This document shows, piece by piece, positions 13,190 to 21,321 of a stretch of DNA of 42,508 nucleotides (the stretch's first letter is position 1; every line of letters starts with the position of its first letter). The notes under the pieces are model-generated. The model was not told where the DNA came from. It was given only the letters and a program-made list of their open reading frames with translations, and did not search any database. The stretch covers positions 1-42,508 of the IMG/VR virus record IMGVR_UViG_3300048929_000777; one strand, written 5' to 3'. The stretch comes from a virus. A program made the position numbers and the translations under genes.

Positions 13190-13633
13190 ATGGCTAAAGG
13201 TGTGAATCGCGTCACGCTCCTCGGAAACGTAGGCAAAGACCCTGAAGTGCGAGCAACGCAGAGCGGCACTGTAGTCGCATCATTCTCACTTGCCACCGCA
13301 GATCGGGTGAAGGTCAACGGCAACTGGCAAGACAGTACAGAGTGGCACAACCTCGTTGCGTTCGGTCGCACGGCAGAAATCGTGCGCGACTACATCCATA
13401 AAGGATCTCAGCTTTACGTGGAAGGAAAGATCCAGACGCGAAGTTGGGATGACCGTGAGAGCGGACAGAGGAAGTATCGGACGGAGATTATCGTCAACGA
13501 ACTGAGCATGCTCGGGGGCGGCAAGCGAGAAGCGAACGCGCAGCAGCGCAGTGATACCTCGGGATATGCCGTTGAAGAAACCAGCGGATACGGTCAGGCA
13601 TACGTGGCGAACGACGAAGACGTGCCTTTTTGA
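13190..13633 (+). CDS. ssb: Single-stranded DNA-binding protein
   Basis: A 147-aa SSB with the OB-fold start VNRVTLLGNVGKDPEVR and the core ATADRVKVNGNWQDSTEWHN, LVAFGRTAEIVRDYIHKGSQ and LYVEGKIQTRSW. A short Ser/Gly linker follows, then the acidic tip DEDVPF, which recruits partner proteins. It coats single-stranded DNA in replication and in the YqaJ recombination pathway. A terminator follows, ending this operon. Confidence 0.97.
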   Translation: MAKGVNRVTLLGNVGKDPEVRATQSGTVVASFSLATADRVKVNGNWQDSTEWHNLVAFGRTAEIVRDYIHKGSQLYVEGKIQTRSWDDRESGQRKYRTEIIVNELSMLGGGKREANAQQRSDTSGYAVEETSGYGQAYVANDEDVPF

Positions 13634-13657
13634 TGAATAAGTTAGTGCTGATAAGCG

Positions 13658-13688
13658 GCGGGCCTGAATTGGCCCGCTTTTCTGTTTT
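13658..13688 (+). terminator. Rho-independent terminator after ssb
   Basis: GCGGGCC, six-base loop, GGCCCGC (13658-13677), then TTTTCTGTTTT. The region just after it resembles the one at 21566-21595 (see the CATAAC elements). Confidence 0.85.
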
Positions 13689-13693
13689 GCGTG

Positions 13694-13708
13694 CATAACA
13701 CACACATG
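13694..13708 (+). promoter_or_regulatory. CATAAC element six bases before a start codon
   Basis: CATAAC (13694-13699) lies exactly six bases before ATG 13706, behind a terminator and the stretch CTTTTCTGTTTTGC. No ribosome site is present. The same order and spacing occur at 21581-21595. It may be a -10-type promoter giving a leaderless message. Confidence 0.4.
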
Positions 13709-14728
13709 ACGCAGACGCTTGCAGTACAGGAAACCACGGAAGCGCCGGTAGAACTCATTACTACCGGCAAGAAGACACCGGCAGAATATTTCGTGCCGAA
13801 CGGTCTGGATGGAGCTATCGCAAAGGTTCGCGAGATGGTTGAGGCCCATAAGCCGGACATCTCGACAGAGAAAGGCCGCAAGGCTATCTCATCGATTGCC
13901 CGTAAGGTGGCATCGTCAAAAACGTATCTCGATGACCTGGGTAAGAGCTTGGTGTCGGAGATTAAAGCGCAGGCACTGGTGATCGATGCGGAGCGCAAGC
14001 GTATGCGCGACACGCTGGATGCGTTGAAGGAAGAGGCGCGCCGTCCATTGACGGAGTATGAAGACCGAGAGAAAGCGAGAATTGCGGCGCACGAGTTTGA
14101 ACTACTCCGCCTCGCACAGGTGGCGACGATTATGCCCGGAACATCTGCAGCCGCGATTGACCAGCGCATTCTCGCTGTAGCCGAGTTTAATGACCGTGAC
14201 TGGCAGGAGTTTGCCGGGCGGTGGAGAGATACACGCGACTCCGTTTATGAAAGCCTAGCCAGTTCTCTTGAGTGCGCCCGTATGCGCGAAGCAGAGCAGG
14301 AAGAACTGGAGCGCTTACGTGCCATCGAGGCGCAGCGTCAGCAGGAAGAACGTGATCAGCGCATCGCAAAGGAAGCCGTAGAGCGTGCCACGCGTGAGGC
14401 TGAAGCTGCGGCGAAACGCGAGAAGGATGAGGCGGCCAAGGCACAGCGAGAGGCTGAAGAGCGGACGCGTCGTGCAGAAGCACAGGCCGAGCAGGCGAAG
14501 CGTGACGCAGTAGCCGCAGTAGAGCGTGAACGCCAGCGTGTGGCAGATGAGGCGGAGCGCGTGCGTCAGGCGGAAGAACGCCGTGAAGCCAACAAGCGGC
14601 ATTGCGGCAAGATCAACCGTGAAATCGTAGAGTGCCTGGTTGGGTTGGGCCTGCCTGAGACGGTGGCGAAGAATGTTGTCGTTGCTATGGCAAAGGGTGA
14701 AGTCCCCCACGTAAAGGTGGCCTACTAA
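13706..14728 (+). CDS. Coiled-coil protein (TolA-like composition)
   Basis: From ATG 13706 the protein has 340 aa. Residues 25-200 are mixed helical (AEYFVPNGLDGAIAKVREMV, ISSIARKVASSKTYLDDLGK, ARRPLTEYEDREKARI). Residues about 205-305 form one long coiled coil of Ala, Arg and Glu. A small C-terminal domain (CGKINREIVECLVGLGLPE) closes it. Similar proteins sit beside phage recombination and replication genes, and DUF1351-like partners are possible; function unknown. GTG 13691 in the same frame is a less likely start. No ribosome site is seen. Confidence 0.7.
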   Translation: MTQTLAVQETTEAPVELITTGKKTPAEYFVPNGLDGAIAKVREMVEAHKPDISTEKGRKAISSIARKVASSKTYLDDLGKSLVSEIKAQALVIDAERKRMRDTLDALKEEARRPLTEYEDREKARIAAHEFELLRLAQVATIMPGTSAAAIDQRILAVAEFNDRDWQEFAGRWRDTRDSVYESLASSLECARMREAEQEELERLRAIEAQRQQEERDQRIAKEAVERATREAEAAAKREKDEAAKAQREAEERTRRAEAQAEQAKRDAVAAVERERQRVADEAERVRQAEERREANKRHCGKINREIVECLVGLGLPETVAKNVVVAMAKGEVPHVKVAY

Positions 14729-15054
14729 TGGCAACCGATACCAGGGCTACGTGGGTGTGCGACGTGTGTGGGCATGAGTGGCTGCAGGGTGCCACTGTGC
14801 CCACGCATTGCGCGTCATCTAAGTGCCGCAGTCGTAAGTGGAATGCGGGAAGTGGTAACAAAACGTCACCGGTTGAGCGTGACGTTGTGCTTCACCGTGA
14901 AGAGGGAAGCGATGCGTACACCGTCGAGTTCCTGTCCGGTGATGACGTCCAGGGCGTTCTGGAATACGCACACCAAGGCCGCTGGCCACAGATGCAGGAT
15001 GACATCGATGCGTGGCGGAAGAACGGCATCGTGCCGGCGGAGGCTGCGCTGTGA
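14728..15054 (+). CDS. Zinc-ribbon hypothetical protein (108 aa)
   Basis: Residues 10-35 hold CDVCGHEW...HCASSKC, a four-Cys zinc ribbon. The rest is acidic (DVVLHREEGSDAYTVEFLSG, DDIDAWRKNGIVPAEAAL) and not recognised. The start overlaps the preceding stop by one base and the stop overlaps the next GTG, so three genes are coupled. A DNA- or RNA-binding adaptor is possible. Confidence 0.65.
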   Translation: MATDTRATWVCDVCGHEWLQGATVPTHCASSKCRSRKWNAGSGNKTSPVERDVVLHREEGSDAYTVEFLSGDDVQGVLEYAHQGRWPQMQDDIDAWRKNGIVPAEAAL

Positions 15055-15656
15055 GGGTACTTGTTGCCTGCGAGTTTTCTGGAGTGGTGCGCGATGCGTT
15101 TCTGCGCGCGGGACATGAAGCCTATTCCTGCGATCTGATTGAGGGGTTAACCTTTCACCCAAACCATATCGTGGGTGACGCGATCGAGGTGGCATACGGT
15201 CAGCATTGGGACCTGATGATTGCTCATCCGCCCTGCACGTATATGGCAAGGTCTGGATGGCATTGGGTGAGTTCCCCTGATTCTTCGGTGGAACCACTAA
15301 AGGGAGAACCGCGTCGGCGCGCAGCACATGATGCCGCCTACTTCTTCCGTCGATTACTGGATGCTCCAGTCGCTCGCATAGCTGTGGAGAACCCGCGGCC
15401 GATAAAGCATGTGGGGTTGCCGAAGGAGACGCAGGTCATCCAGCCTTGGCAGTTCGGACATGGCGAGGTGAAGGCCACCTGCTTATGGCTGAGGAATCTC
15501 CCGATGCTTGCACCAACTGATGTGGTGCAAGGAAGGGACGCGGTGGTTCACAAGCAGAGCCCGGGCATAAGGAACGGACTGACGCGCCAGCAGCGTCGAT
15601 CAATTACCTACCGAGGCATAGCAGAAGCGATGGCTGAGCAGTGGGGGAAACTGTGA
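15051..15656 (+). CDS. DNA cytosine-methyltransferase-like protein
   Basis: GTG 15051 (GTGA overlap) gives 201 aa starting VRVLVACEFSGVVRDAFLRAGHEAYSCD, a Rossmann-type SAM-binding start (motif I with FSG, motif II with SCDL). DLMIAHPPCTYMARSGW holds the PC of the catalytic motif IV, and IAVENPRP the EN of motif VI. It is much shorter than true C5 methyltransferases and seems to lack the target-recognition domain. This short phage family may modify phage DNA against restriction. GLTRQQRRSITYRGIAEAMAEQW matches the C-terminal motifs IX/X. Confidence 0.75.
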   Translation: MRVLVACEFSGVVRDAFLRAGHEAYSCDLIEGLTFHPNHIVGDAIEVAYGQHWDLMIAHPPCTYMARSGWHWVSSPDSSVEPLKGEPRRRAAHDAAYFFRRLLDAPVARIAVENPRPIKHVGLPKETQVIQPWQFGHGEVKATCLWLRNLPMLAPTDVVQGRDAVVHKQSPGIRNGLTRQQRRSITYRGIAEAMAEQWGKL

Positions 15657-15712
15657 ACGGTCTCTTGTTCTCGCTTGAGTGTGACCACGCGGATGACCAT
15701 GTGCCCTGGTAG
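15653..15712 (+). CDS. Possible 19-aa peptide ORF
   Basis: GTG 15653 overlaps the methyltransferase-like gene's stop (GTGA) and reads VNGLLFSLECDHADDHVPW before TAG. The overlap style matches the operon. The acidic end with a terminal aromatic residue (DDHVPW) loosely recalls SSB tips. It is too short to be sure. Confidence 0.25.
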   Translation: MNGLLFSLECDHADDHVPW

Positions 15713-15796
15713 GCGATGTTTTCGAACGCGATTGTGATATTCCACAGGGCGGTGCAGGCATGAATGCAGTCAGTGTGTGCGACGGCGGTATCTCCA

Positions 15797-15952
15797 TTAT
15801 CTGCGGAAGTTCCAGCTAATCATCCAGAAGATCGTTCCCAGCGCGACCAGGCCTGCGAAATCATGCACCTTCCATCCGAACTGCGGAGAAACCATAAATG
15901 GAAAAGTGCCGATAAGGATGGCGTAGGCGAAGATGCGAATCCCAACTCTCAT
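15797..15952 (-). CDS. Two-helix membrane micro-protein (51 aa)
   Basis: The minus-strand ORF reads MRVGIRIFAYAILIGTFPFM, then VSPQFGWKVHD, then FAGLVALGTIFWMISWNFRR. This means two membrane helices with a short loop and basic ends, so both termini are probably cytoplasmic. No strong ribosome site is visible. It is oriented against the flanking lytic genes. The hydrophobic pattern and positive flanks make it unlikely to be a chance ORF. A lysogeny-expressed membrane factor is conceivable. Confidence 0.5.
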   Translation of the reverse strand: MRVGIRIFAYAILIGTFPFMVSPQFGWKVHDFAGLVALGTIFWMISWNFRR

Positions 15953-16092
15953 GCGATTTGAGAGTAGCATCCACGCACTGCACCAAGTACGGTGGCGAGG
16001 CCACGCGGCATAACGCTGACTGATATAGGAGCGATGCGCCCGGCCACCTGCACCGATGAAGGGCTATACCTGTGCACCTACACAAGGGAGGT

Positions 16093-16128
16093 ACTGGACC
16101 GTAACTCCATTACAGTGTCCGGTCCAGT
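16093..16128. other. Stable RNA hairpin in the pre-terminase gap
   Basis: ACTGGACCG (16093-16101) pairs perfectly with CGGTCCAGT (16120-16128). Inside, GTAA and TTAC of GTAACTCCATTAC can pair too. ACACAA (16080-16085) can extend the stem with TTGTGT, leaving a GGGAGGT bulge. There is no U-tract on either strand, so it is not a simple terminator. The rest of the 15713-16528 gap shows only the two minus-strand micro-genes and shadow frames. Confidence 0.4.
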
Positions 16129-16156
16129 TGTGTGTGAGGTGTGGTGCAGAACAGCA

Positions 16157-16255
16157 CTACTTTAGGTGGCGAAGAACCTCGATTAATAGTTGGACCACAG
16201 CGGTAGCCAGTGGAATCAAGGAGATTGTGGCGTCGCGACGCCGAGGACGTTTCAT
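16157..16255 (-). CDS. Single-pass membrane peptide (32 aa)
   Basis: ATG 16255 follows AGGGAG at six bases, a good ribosome site. The peptide has a strongly basic N-terminus (MKRPRRRDA) and one hydrophobic helix (ISLIPLATAVVQLLIEVLRHL). This layout is common to type I toxin peptides and small phage membrane factors. An upstream minus frame (16252-16461) ends in an ATGA overlap with this start, though its protein looks unconvincing. Hairpin 16093-16128 lies 28 bases past the stop. Confidence 0.45.
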   Translation of the reverse strand: MKRPRRRDATISLIPLATAVVQLLIEVLRHLK

Positions 16256-16512
16256 TGCACGCTCCCTACGAAAGGTGCGCAGCCTAGCCGCGCATATGCA
16301 GGAGAGGGATCCCACGACATCCCTGTTAATCCGTGGGGTCGAACGACATCAGTTAGGCGGCACTGAAGAGCCGTAAAGCGGCAATATCTAGATGATACAC
16401 AGGCAGAGTCGAGCGGGTCCCTCCCGGGCCTTCCATTTGTCGGGTGACGCGCCACCGCCACGTTTGCCTAGCGACAGGACTTTTTGCCAGCATTTCCGTT
16501 TCCGATTCACTC

Positions 16513-16529
16513 TGGCCCGTAGAGGGCCA
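16513..16529 (+). promoter_or_regulatory. Hairpin masking the small-terminase ribosome site
   Basis: TGGCCC (16513-16518), loop GTAGA and GGGCCA (16524-16529) form a 6-bp stem whose last base is the A of the start ATG. The ribosome site GAGGG (16522-16526) lies in the loop and stem. Translation of the packaging operon could thus depend on opening this hairpin. Confidence 0.45.
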
Positions 16530-17062
16530 TGAATCTCGCCAGTCTCACCATCGCCGAGGCCGCCGAACTCTTCGACGTTGATGAGCGGACGGTGCGCAAC
16601 TGGATTACCAGCAATAACTTAGCCTTCGAAGGCGAAGGAAAGCGGCGCCGCATCAACTGGCGCGTTGCGCTCCCTTGGTACGTCCGTTATCGGGCTTCAG
16701 AGATCGGAAATGCCGGAAATGGACGCCTCGTAGAACCTGACGAAACGGAAGTGGAGACGTATGAGGTCGCCCTAGCGCGAAAGACGCGCGCCGAAGCGGA
16801 CCTAAAGGAACTCCAGCTTGCTCGTGCCCGTGGCGAAGTGGCATCAATCGCAGACATGGAGCGCGTCGTGTCGACCGCGAACCTGGCGGTGCAGACGCAG
16901 CTTTTGGCGATTCCGTCGCAGGCGGCACCCGAAATCATCGGACTCACCGAACTACCTGCGGCCATCCGCATTCTGACCGGCTTCGTTGAGCAGGCGCTGA
17001 CCAACCTCGCCACCATCGACGACATTCGAGACGTCAGCGACGACGAGGGCGACGACGAGTGA
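16529..17062 (+). CDS. Terminase small subunit (Nu1-like)
   Basis: The N-terminal winged helix LTIAEAAELFDVDERTVRNW (residues 5-24), with the wing GEGKRRRINWRVALPWYVRY, matches the Nu1/DNA-packaging family. The helical part ARKTRAEADLKELQLARARGE and the acidic C-terminus (ISD-like DDEGDDE) bind the large subunit. It recognises the cos or pac site to start packaging. The stop overlaps the terL start. The cos site is expected upstream, in the 15957-16510 gap, but was not recognised. Confidence 0.9.
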   Translation: MNLASLTIAEAAELFDVDERTVRNWITSNNLAFEGEGKRRRINWRVALPWYVRYRASEIGNAGNGRLVEPDETEVETYEVALARKTRAEADLKELQLARARGEVASIADMERVVSTANLAVQTQLLAIPSQAAPEIIGLTELPAAIRILTGFVEQALTNLATIDDIRDVSDDEGDDE

Positions 17063-19011
17063 GCGTCTACCAGACCAAGCCTGACGGTATGGCTCGCCTG
17101 AAGGCTGCCGCGCAGCGAGCCCGCGGACGCTTTGCACCGCCTCCGCCGATGACGCTCTCAGAATGGGCGGATAAGTACGCCATGGTGCCCCCGGAGGCGG
17201 GTGCGCTCCCTGGTAAGTTCCGCACGTCCACTGCCGAGTATCAACGCGGCCTGCAGGACGCTATCACCGAGGTAGGCATCGAGACTGTCGTGCTGATGAT
17301 GTGTTCCCAAAGTGGGAAGACACAGGCGCAGCTCAATGCGATAGGATACTTTTCACACTGGCAACCCTCCCCCATACTCTTCGTCTCTGCCTCTGAAGGC
17401 GAGGCGGAGAAGTTTTCGAAAAACCGCGTCGCCAAGATGATTCGCGCGACGCCGGTTCTTCGAAAGTTGTTTCCGTCGCCACGCGCCCGAGACTCAGGCA
17501 ACACGCTGCTCAATAAGGAATTCGCCGGTGGCGTGCTCATCCTTGCAGGCGCAAACGCTCCGGCCGGATTGGCATCTATGCCCATCCGTATCCTCATGCC
17601 GGATGAGGTGGACCGCTATCCGGACTCCGCCGGCACTGAAGGTGATCCCGTTGACTTGGCCATGCGCCGTACAACGACCTTCTGGAACCGGAAGCACATC
17701 CTTGCGTCGACTCCGGGTATCAAGGAACACAGCCGCATCGAGGCTGCCTACGAAGAGAGCGACAAGCGGAAGTATTACGTTCCCTGTCCACACTGCGGCA
17801 CGATGCAGCCGCTGGTATGGGAGCGCTTGACCTTCACGCGCGAAGACGGCGTGAAAGACGGACGCGTCGTCGACGTGTTCTATGCGTGCGAGTACGGCTG
17901 TGAGATCCGCGAAAATTCAAAGTTTGAAATGATTCGCCGCGGTGAATGGCGGGCTACCGCGCAGTCGCGCGACGGAAAAACTGCAGGATTCCATCTCAAC
18001 GCACTCTATCCGCCCTGGCTCCGATGGACCGACCTTGTGAATGAATGGCTGGCGGCGAAGAAGTCGCTAGAGCGTAAGAAGACATTCATCAACACCCGCC
18101 TCGCCGAGACGTGGGAGATTCGCGGCAAGGGCGCGGACCTGCACGAGTTGGAGAAGCGCAAGGCCGCGACCAACTTCGCGGAGATGCTTCCCGCCGGTGT
18201 GCTCTTCGTCACGGCTGGCATTGACGTGCAGGATGACCGTCTTGAGTGCTCGCGTATCGGCTGGGGCATGGATGACGAGCGGTGGGTGATCGACCATCAC
18301 ATATTTCGTGGCGATCCGGCGTTGCCAGAAACGTTAACCGTCGACGGCGTGAAGGTTCGGAACGAGATGAGCCCATGGGCCGCGCTACAGGATCACTTGC
18401 AGTATGAGATTACTCACGAACTGGGTGTGACCATGCGTGTACAGGCCGCTCTGTTCGATTCCGGCGGCCACCATACGCAGCGCGTCTACGACTTCACAAA
18501 GAAGAACGAGGCGCGCCGGTGGTTCTCATGCGTCGGTCGCGCTGGCATTGGTAAGTCGTTGGCCAGCCGTGGCAGTGAGCAAGGCCCGTCGCACGCAATG
18601 CTTTACACCGTTGGCGTCGACACGGCGAAGGAAGACATCTACACCTGCTTCCAGAATGACAAGCCGGGTGTTGGCTACTGTCATTTCTCCGCAGACCTCG
18701 ATCCAGAGTATTTCCGCCAGGTGACCAGCGAGAAGCTGGTGAAGGTGGTTAAGGACTTCGTGACTAAGCTGGAGTGGCAGAAGAAGGGCGAGCGCAACGA
18801 AGCCCTCGACTGCTTCGTCTACGCGCGTGCCGCCGTGGCCATCCTGAAGCCTGCCTATGCAGCCATCCGTAAGAACCTTCTCGCGAAATCTGATGCGGTT
18901 AGGGCCGCCGCCGTCCCGCAGCCTGTCGTCGAGCCGAAGCCAGAAGAGATTAACGTCGCCACGCATAAGGTGGCTTCGCCGAAGAAGAATAAGCGCCTGA
19001 AGGTTTGGTGA
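17059..19011 (+). CDS. Terminase large subunit, GpA family
   Basis: The 650 aa match lambda GpA (641). The ATPase domain has a Walker A-like MCSQSGKTQ (about 81-89) and Walker B ILMPDEVDRYPDS (about 175-183), followed by the coupling motif (LASTPG). A zinc-ribbon-like CPHCGTMQ...CEYGC lies at about 245-278. The nuclease domain starts at VTAGIDVQDDRLE (about 385), whose Asp residues bind metal, and continues with ALFDSGGHHTQRV. It cuts concatemers and drives DNA into the prohead. GTG start in a four-base overlap with the small subunit. Confidence 0.96.
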   Translation: MSVYQTKPDGMARLKAAAQRARGRFAPPPPMTLSEWADKYAMVPPEAGALPGKFRTSTAEYQRGLQDAITEVGIETVVLMMCSQSGKTQAQLNAIGYFSHWQPSPILFVSASEGEAEKFSKNRVAKMIRATPVLRKLFPSPRARDSGNTLLNKEFAGGVLILAGANAPAGLASMPIRILMPDEVDRYPDSAGTEGDPVDLAMRRTTTFWNRKHILASTPGIKEHSRIEAAYEESDKRKYYVPCPHCGTMQPLVWERLTFTREDGVKDGRVVDVFYACEYGCEIRENSKFEMIRRGEWRATAQSRDGKTAGFHLNALYPPWLRWTDLVNEWLAAKKSLERKKTFINTRLAETWEIRGKGADLHELEKRKAATNFAEMLPAGVLFVTAGIDVQDDRLECSRIGWGMDDERWVIDHHIFRGDPALPETLTVDGVKVRNEMSPWAALQDHLQYEITHELGVTMRVQAALFDSGGHHTQRVYDFTKKNEARRWFSCVGRAGIGKSLASRGSEQGPSHAMLYTVGVDTAKEDIYTCFQNDKPGVGYCHFSADLDPEYFRQVTSEKLVKVVKDFVTKLEWQKKGERNEALDCFVYARAAVAILKPAYAAIRKNLLAKSDAVRAAAVPQPVVEPKPEEINVATHKVASPKKNKRLKVW

Positions 19012-19048
19012 TTCGCGCACATATCGGCGCGGCTGGTATGCCTTGGCT

Positions 19049-19606
19049 GTGAATTGCCTTGATGCAGTGCCGACACAGTTTCGCGCCGGTGACACCGTGC
19101 GCTGGAGTCGTTATGTAGCCGAGTATTTACCTTCGGATGGATGGACGCTCGCGTATCGCTTCACCTCTGCTGCCGGTAAGTTCGATGTGCCCACGGCGGA
19201 AGCCGACCCGGGCTATCTGGCGACCATTGCGGCTGGAGACTCTGCCGCTGTCACTCCGGGATCATATACGTGGGTGGAGTTCGTTTCCGGCGGAGACGGT
19301 GAGCGGTACACGCTGCGGCAGGGAACTTGCGTCGTCCTGCCAAATCTGGCGGCGCAGGAAGCGGGAACGGACCAGCGTTCGCAGGCGCAGATCGCAGTCG
19401 ACAACATCACATCGTTCCTTGCGGGAACTGCTACTCAAGGTGTTGCTGAGTACGAGATCCACGGACGCAGCATCAAGTACCACACGATTGCAGACCTGCA
19501 GAGCCTGCGGAATATGTTCCAGTCCATCGTGAATCAAGAAAAAGCTGACCGTGGCGAAGCCACGCCGCGTCGTCGCGTACTTACCGGCTTCGGAGGCCGT
19601 TGTTAA
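19049..19606 (+). CDS. Head-tail joining protein, gpW-like C-terminus
   Basis: GTG 19049 gives VNCLDAVPTQFRAGDTVRWS; TTG 19043 is an alternative. Residues 1-110 form a beta-rich domain (GWTLAYRFTSAAG, YTWVEFVSGGDGERYTLRQG). The last 65 residues (GVAEYEIHGRSIKYHTIADL, LRNMFQSIVNQEK) look like gpW, which closes the packaged head and forms the tail-docking site in lambda. The order terL, W-like, portal is the lambda order. The fusion of a beta domain to gpW is known in prophages. Confidence 0.8.
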   Translation: MNCLDAVPTQFRAGDTVRWSRYVAEYLPSDGWTLAYRFTSAAGKFDVPTAEADPGYLATIAAGDSAAVTPGSYTWVEFVSGGDGERYTLRQGTCVVLPNLAAQEAGTDQRSQAQIAVDNITSFLAGTATQGVAEYEIHGRSIKYHTIADLQSLRNMFQSIVNQEKADRGEATPRRRVLTGFGGRC

Positions 19607-21175
19607 ATGGGCTTGCTCGACTCAGTAACTCAGTTATGGCGCGGTAAATCGCCTTCGCGGTCGCTGTCGTCCGTTAGTCACGCTCCATGGCGCCGTCATT
19701 TCAAGGCCGGGAACGTCACCAGATTGACGAAAGACTGGCCAATCTTGCCACAGCAGATCAACACCATTCTGCTGTCGCAGGGTCGGCAATTGCGTGCTCG
19801 CTCTCGTCACCTGGTCATGAACGACCCGTATGCCTCGAATTTCGTTGCGATGAAGCAGCGGAACATCGTCGGCCACAACGGCGTGACCATGCAGGCCAAA
19901 GTGAAGAACCTGCGCGGCGATGGGCTTAACGACAAGCTGAATAAGTCGCTTGAGGATGCGTTTGCAACCTGGTCGCTGCCGCAATACTGCACCGTTAAGA
20001 AAGACATGCACTTCTCCGTGCTGCAGCAGTTTCTTGCGGGGCAGACCCCGACAGATGGTGAGTTCTTCGTGCAGCGAGTCGTCGACAAGACAAGCCCTTT
20101 CGGGATTCGACTGCGCGTTATCGATCCGGATCAGCTAGACACGGGCTACAACACACAGATACCGCTGGCGAACGGAAACATCGTGGTGATGGGTGTTGAG
20201 CTGAATGCGGAACTTGCGCCGGTGGCATACCACTTCTTCAAGCCGAACCTGTTCGTGGGCGCATCGCAGCCGCGCGAGCGCGTGCGTGTCGATGCTGCCG
20301 ACATCATCCACTACTTCCGTCCGTGGTTTCCAAATCAGGTTCGCGGCATACCCGACATGGCTCCGTCCATGTATCGCATGAATATGCTCAGTGGATACGA
20401 GGATGCGGAGGCAACCGCTGCTCGATTGGGTGCGACTAAGGCCGGGTTCTTCTTCAATGAAAAGGGCACCACGGACTTCCAGGGTGAAGTAGATAGAACG
20501 GACAAAGATAGCTTCATTGACGAAGCAGAGCCCGGTCAGTTCGACATCTTGCCCGAGGGCTGGAAGTTTCAGAGCTATGACCCAACACACCCCAGCACGG
20601 CGTACCCGGCTTTCATGAAGACGGGCCTGCGAGCGGTGGCCGCGGGTTTCGGCGTGGACTATCCGACCTTCGCGAACGATTTGGAAAACGTCAATCTGTC
20701 CTCCATGCGTGGCGGCCTGCTTGAGACGCGTGATGGATACCGCATGGAGCAGCAGCGTTTCATATGGGGATTCATTCAGCGCGTAGCCGCATGGCTGATC
20801 GAGGCATGGGACCTGAAGGGCGTAATTCAGCTTGGCAAGGTGACGCGCGAGCAGGCGCAGATGTCGCTTGTGTGGACACCGCGTCGCTGGGCATGGATTG
20901 ATCCACTAAAGGATGTGCAGGCCGCCGTGCTAGAGCGCGAGAACGGCTTGAACACGCTTTCGAACCAACTCGCAGAACGTGGCATGGATTACGAAGAGAC
21001 GATTGACACGCTCGCCCAGGAACAGGTTTACGCGAAGAAGAAGGGCGTCAAGTTGGGTGCTGACTTGAAGGGCGACACAACTGGAGACGGCGTCGGCCAG
21101 GACGGCGACGAGGGAGGAGAGGGAGATGGTGATAAATCGGATGATGCCGGCGGCAAAGCCGCCGGAAAAGAGTGA
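19607..21175 (+). CDS. Portal protein, lambda gpB family
   Basis: A 522-aa protein in the portal position. The N-terminal part (RRHFKAGNVTRLTKDWP, LRARSRHLVMNDPYASNFV), the core (TDGEFFVQRVVDK, IRLRVIDPDQLD) and the YEDAEATAARLGATKAGFF segment are typical of the lambda-type portal (GpB). It forms the dodecameric DNA channel and connects to the terminase. The last 40 residues are Gly/Asp-rich and disordered. It ends within a predicted 53-aa ORF. Confidence 0.93.
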   Translation: MGLLDSVTQLWRGKSPSRSLSSVSHAPWRRHFKAGNVTRLTKDWPILPQQINTILLSQGRQLRARSRHLVMNDPYASNFVAMKQRNIVGHNGVTMQAKVKNLRGDGLNDKLNKSLEDAFATWSLPQYCTVKKDMHFSVLQQFLAGQTPTDGEFFVQRVVDKTSPFGIRLRVIDPDQLDTGYNTQIPLANGNIVVMGVELNAELAPVAYHFFKPNLFVGASQPRERVRVDAADIIHYFRPWFPNQVRGIPDMAPSMYRMNMLSGYEDAEATAARLGATKAGFFFNEKGTTDFQGEVDRTDKDSFIDEAEPGQFDILPEGWKFQSYDPTHPSTAYPAFMKTGLRAVAAGFGVDYPTFANDLENVNLSSMRGGLLETRDGYRMEQQRFIWGFIQRVAAWLIEAWDLKGVIQLGKVTREQAQMSLVWTPRRWAWIDPLKDVQAAVLERENGLNTLSNQLAERGMDYEETIDTLAQEQVYAKKKGVKLGADLKGDTTGDGVGQDGDEGGEGDGDKSDDAGGKAAGKE

Positions 21176-21287
21176 GTCGGCGAAGCGTGATGTGTCACAG
21201 GTGTACGGAGTGAAGGTTCGAGACATGCGAAGCGAAGTAGGGGATAAATCGGCGCGTGTGGAGAAAAGCGTTGATGGAAGTACTTAG
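21126..21287 (+). CDS. Small charged protein (53 aa)
   Basis: ATG 21126 has a strong ribosome site in GAGGGAGGAGAGGGAG and overlaps the portal end by 50 bases in another frame. The protein (MVINRMMPAAKPPEKSESAK to RVEKSVDGST) is highly charged, with no hydrophobic core, so it may be disordered or helical. No known domain. Small genes at this place occur between portal and protease in some phages. Support is mainly the ribosome site and position. Confidence 0.4.
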   Translation: MVINRMMPAAKPPEKSESAKRDVSQVYGVKVRDMRSEVGDKSARVEKSVDGST

Positions 21288-21321
21288 TGGGGCCTAGTAT
21301 GGCCCATCAACGGAGGCACTC

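Noticed and set aside
16300-16360. GGGGTCGAAC resembling a tRNA T-arm
   Set aside because: No matching acceptor, D-arm or anticodon stems were found around it on either strand.
16056-16376. Plus-strand ORF of 106 aa in the pre-terminase gap
   Set aside because: No ribosome site, basic low-quality protein, and it lies over the well-supported 32-aa minus-strand peptide gene.
16252-16461. Minus-strand 69-aa ORF ending in ATGA overlap with the 32-aa gene
   Set aside because: The overlap is suggestive, but the protein is Cys/Pro/Arg-rich without pattern and the GTG start has only a weak ribosome site; not strong enough to list.
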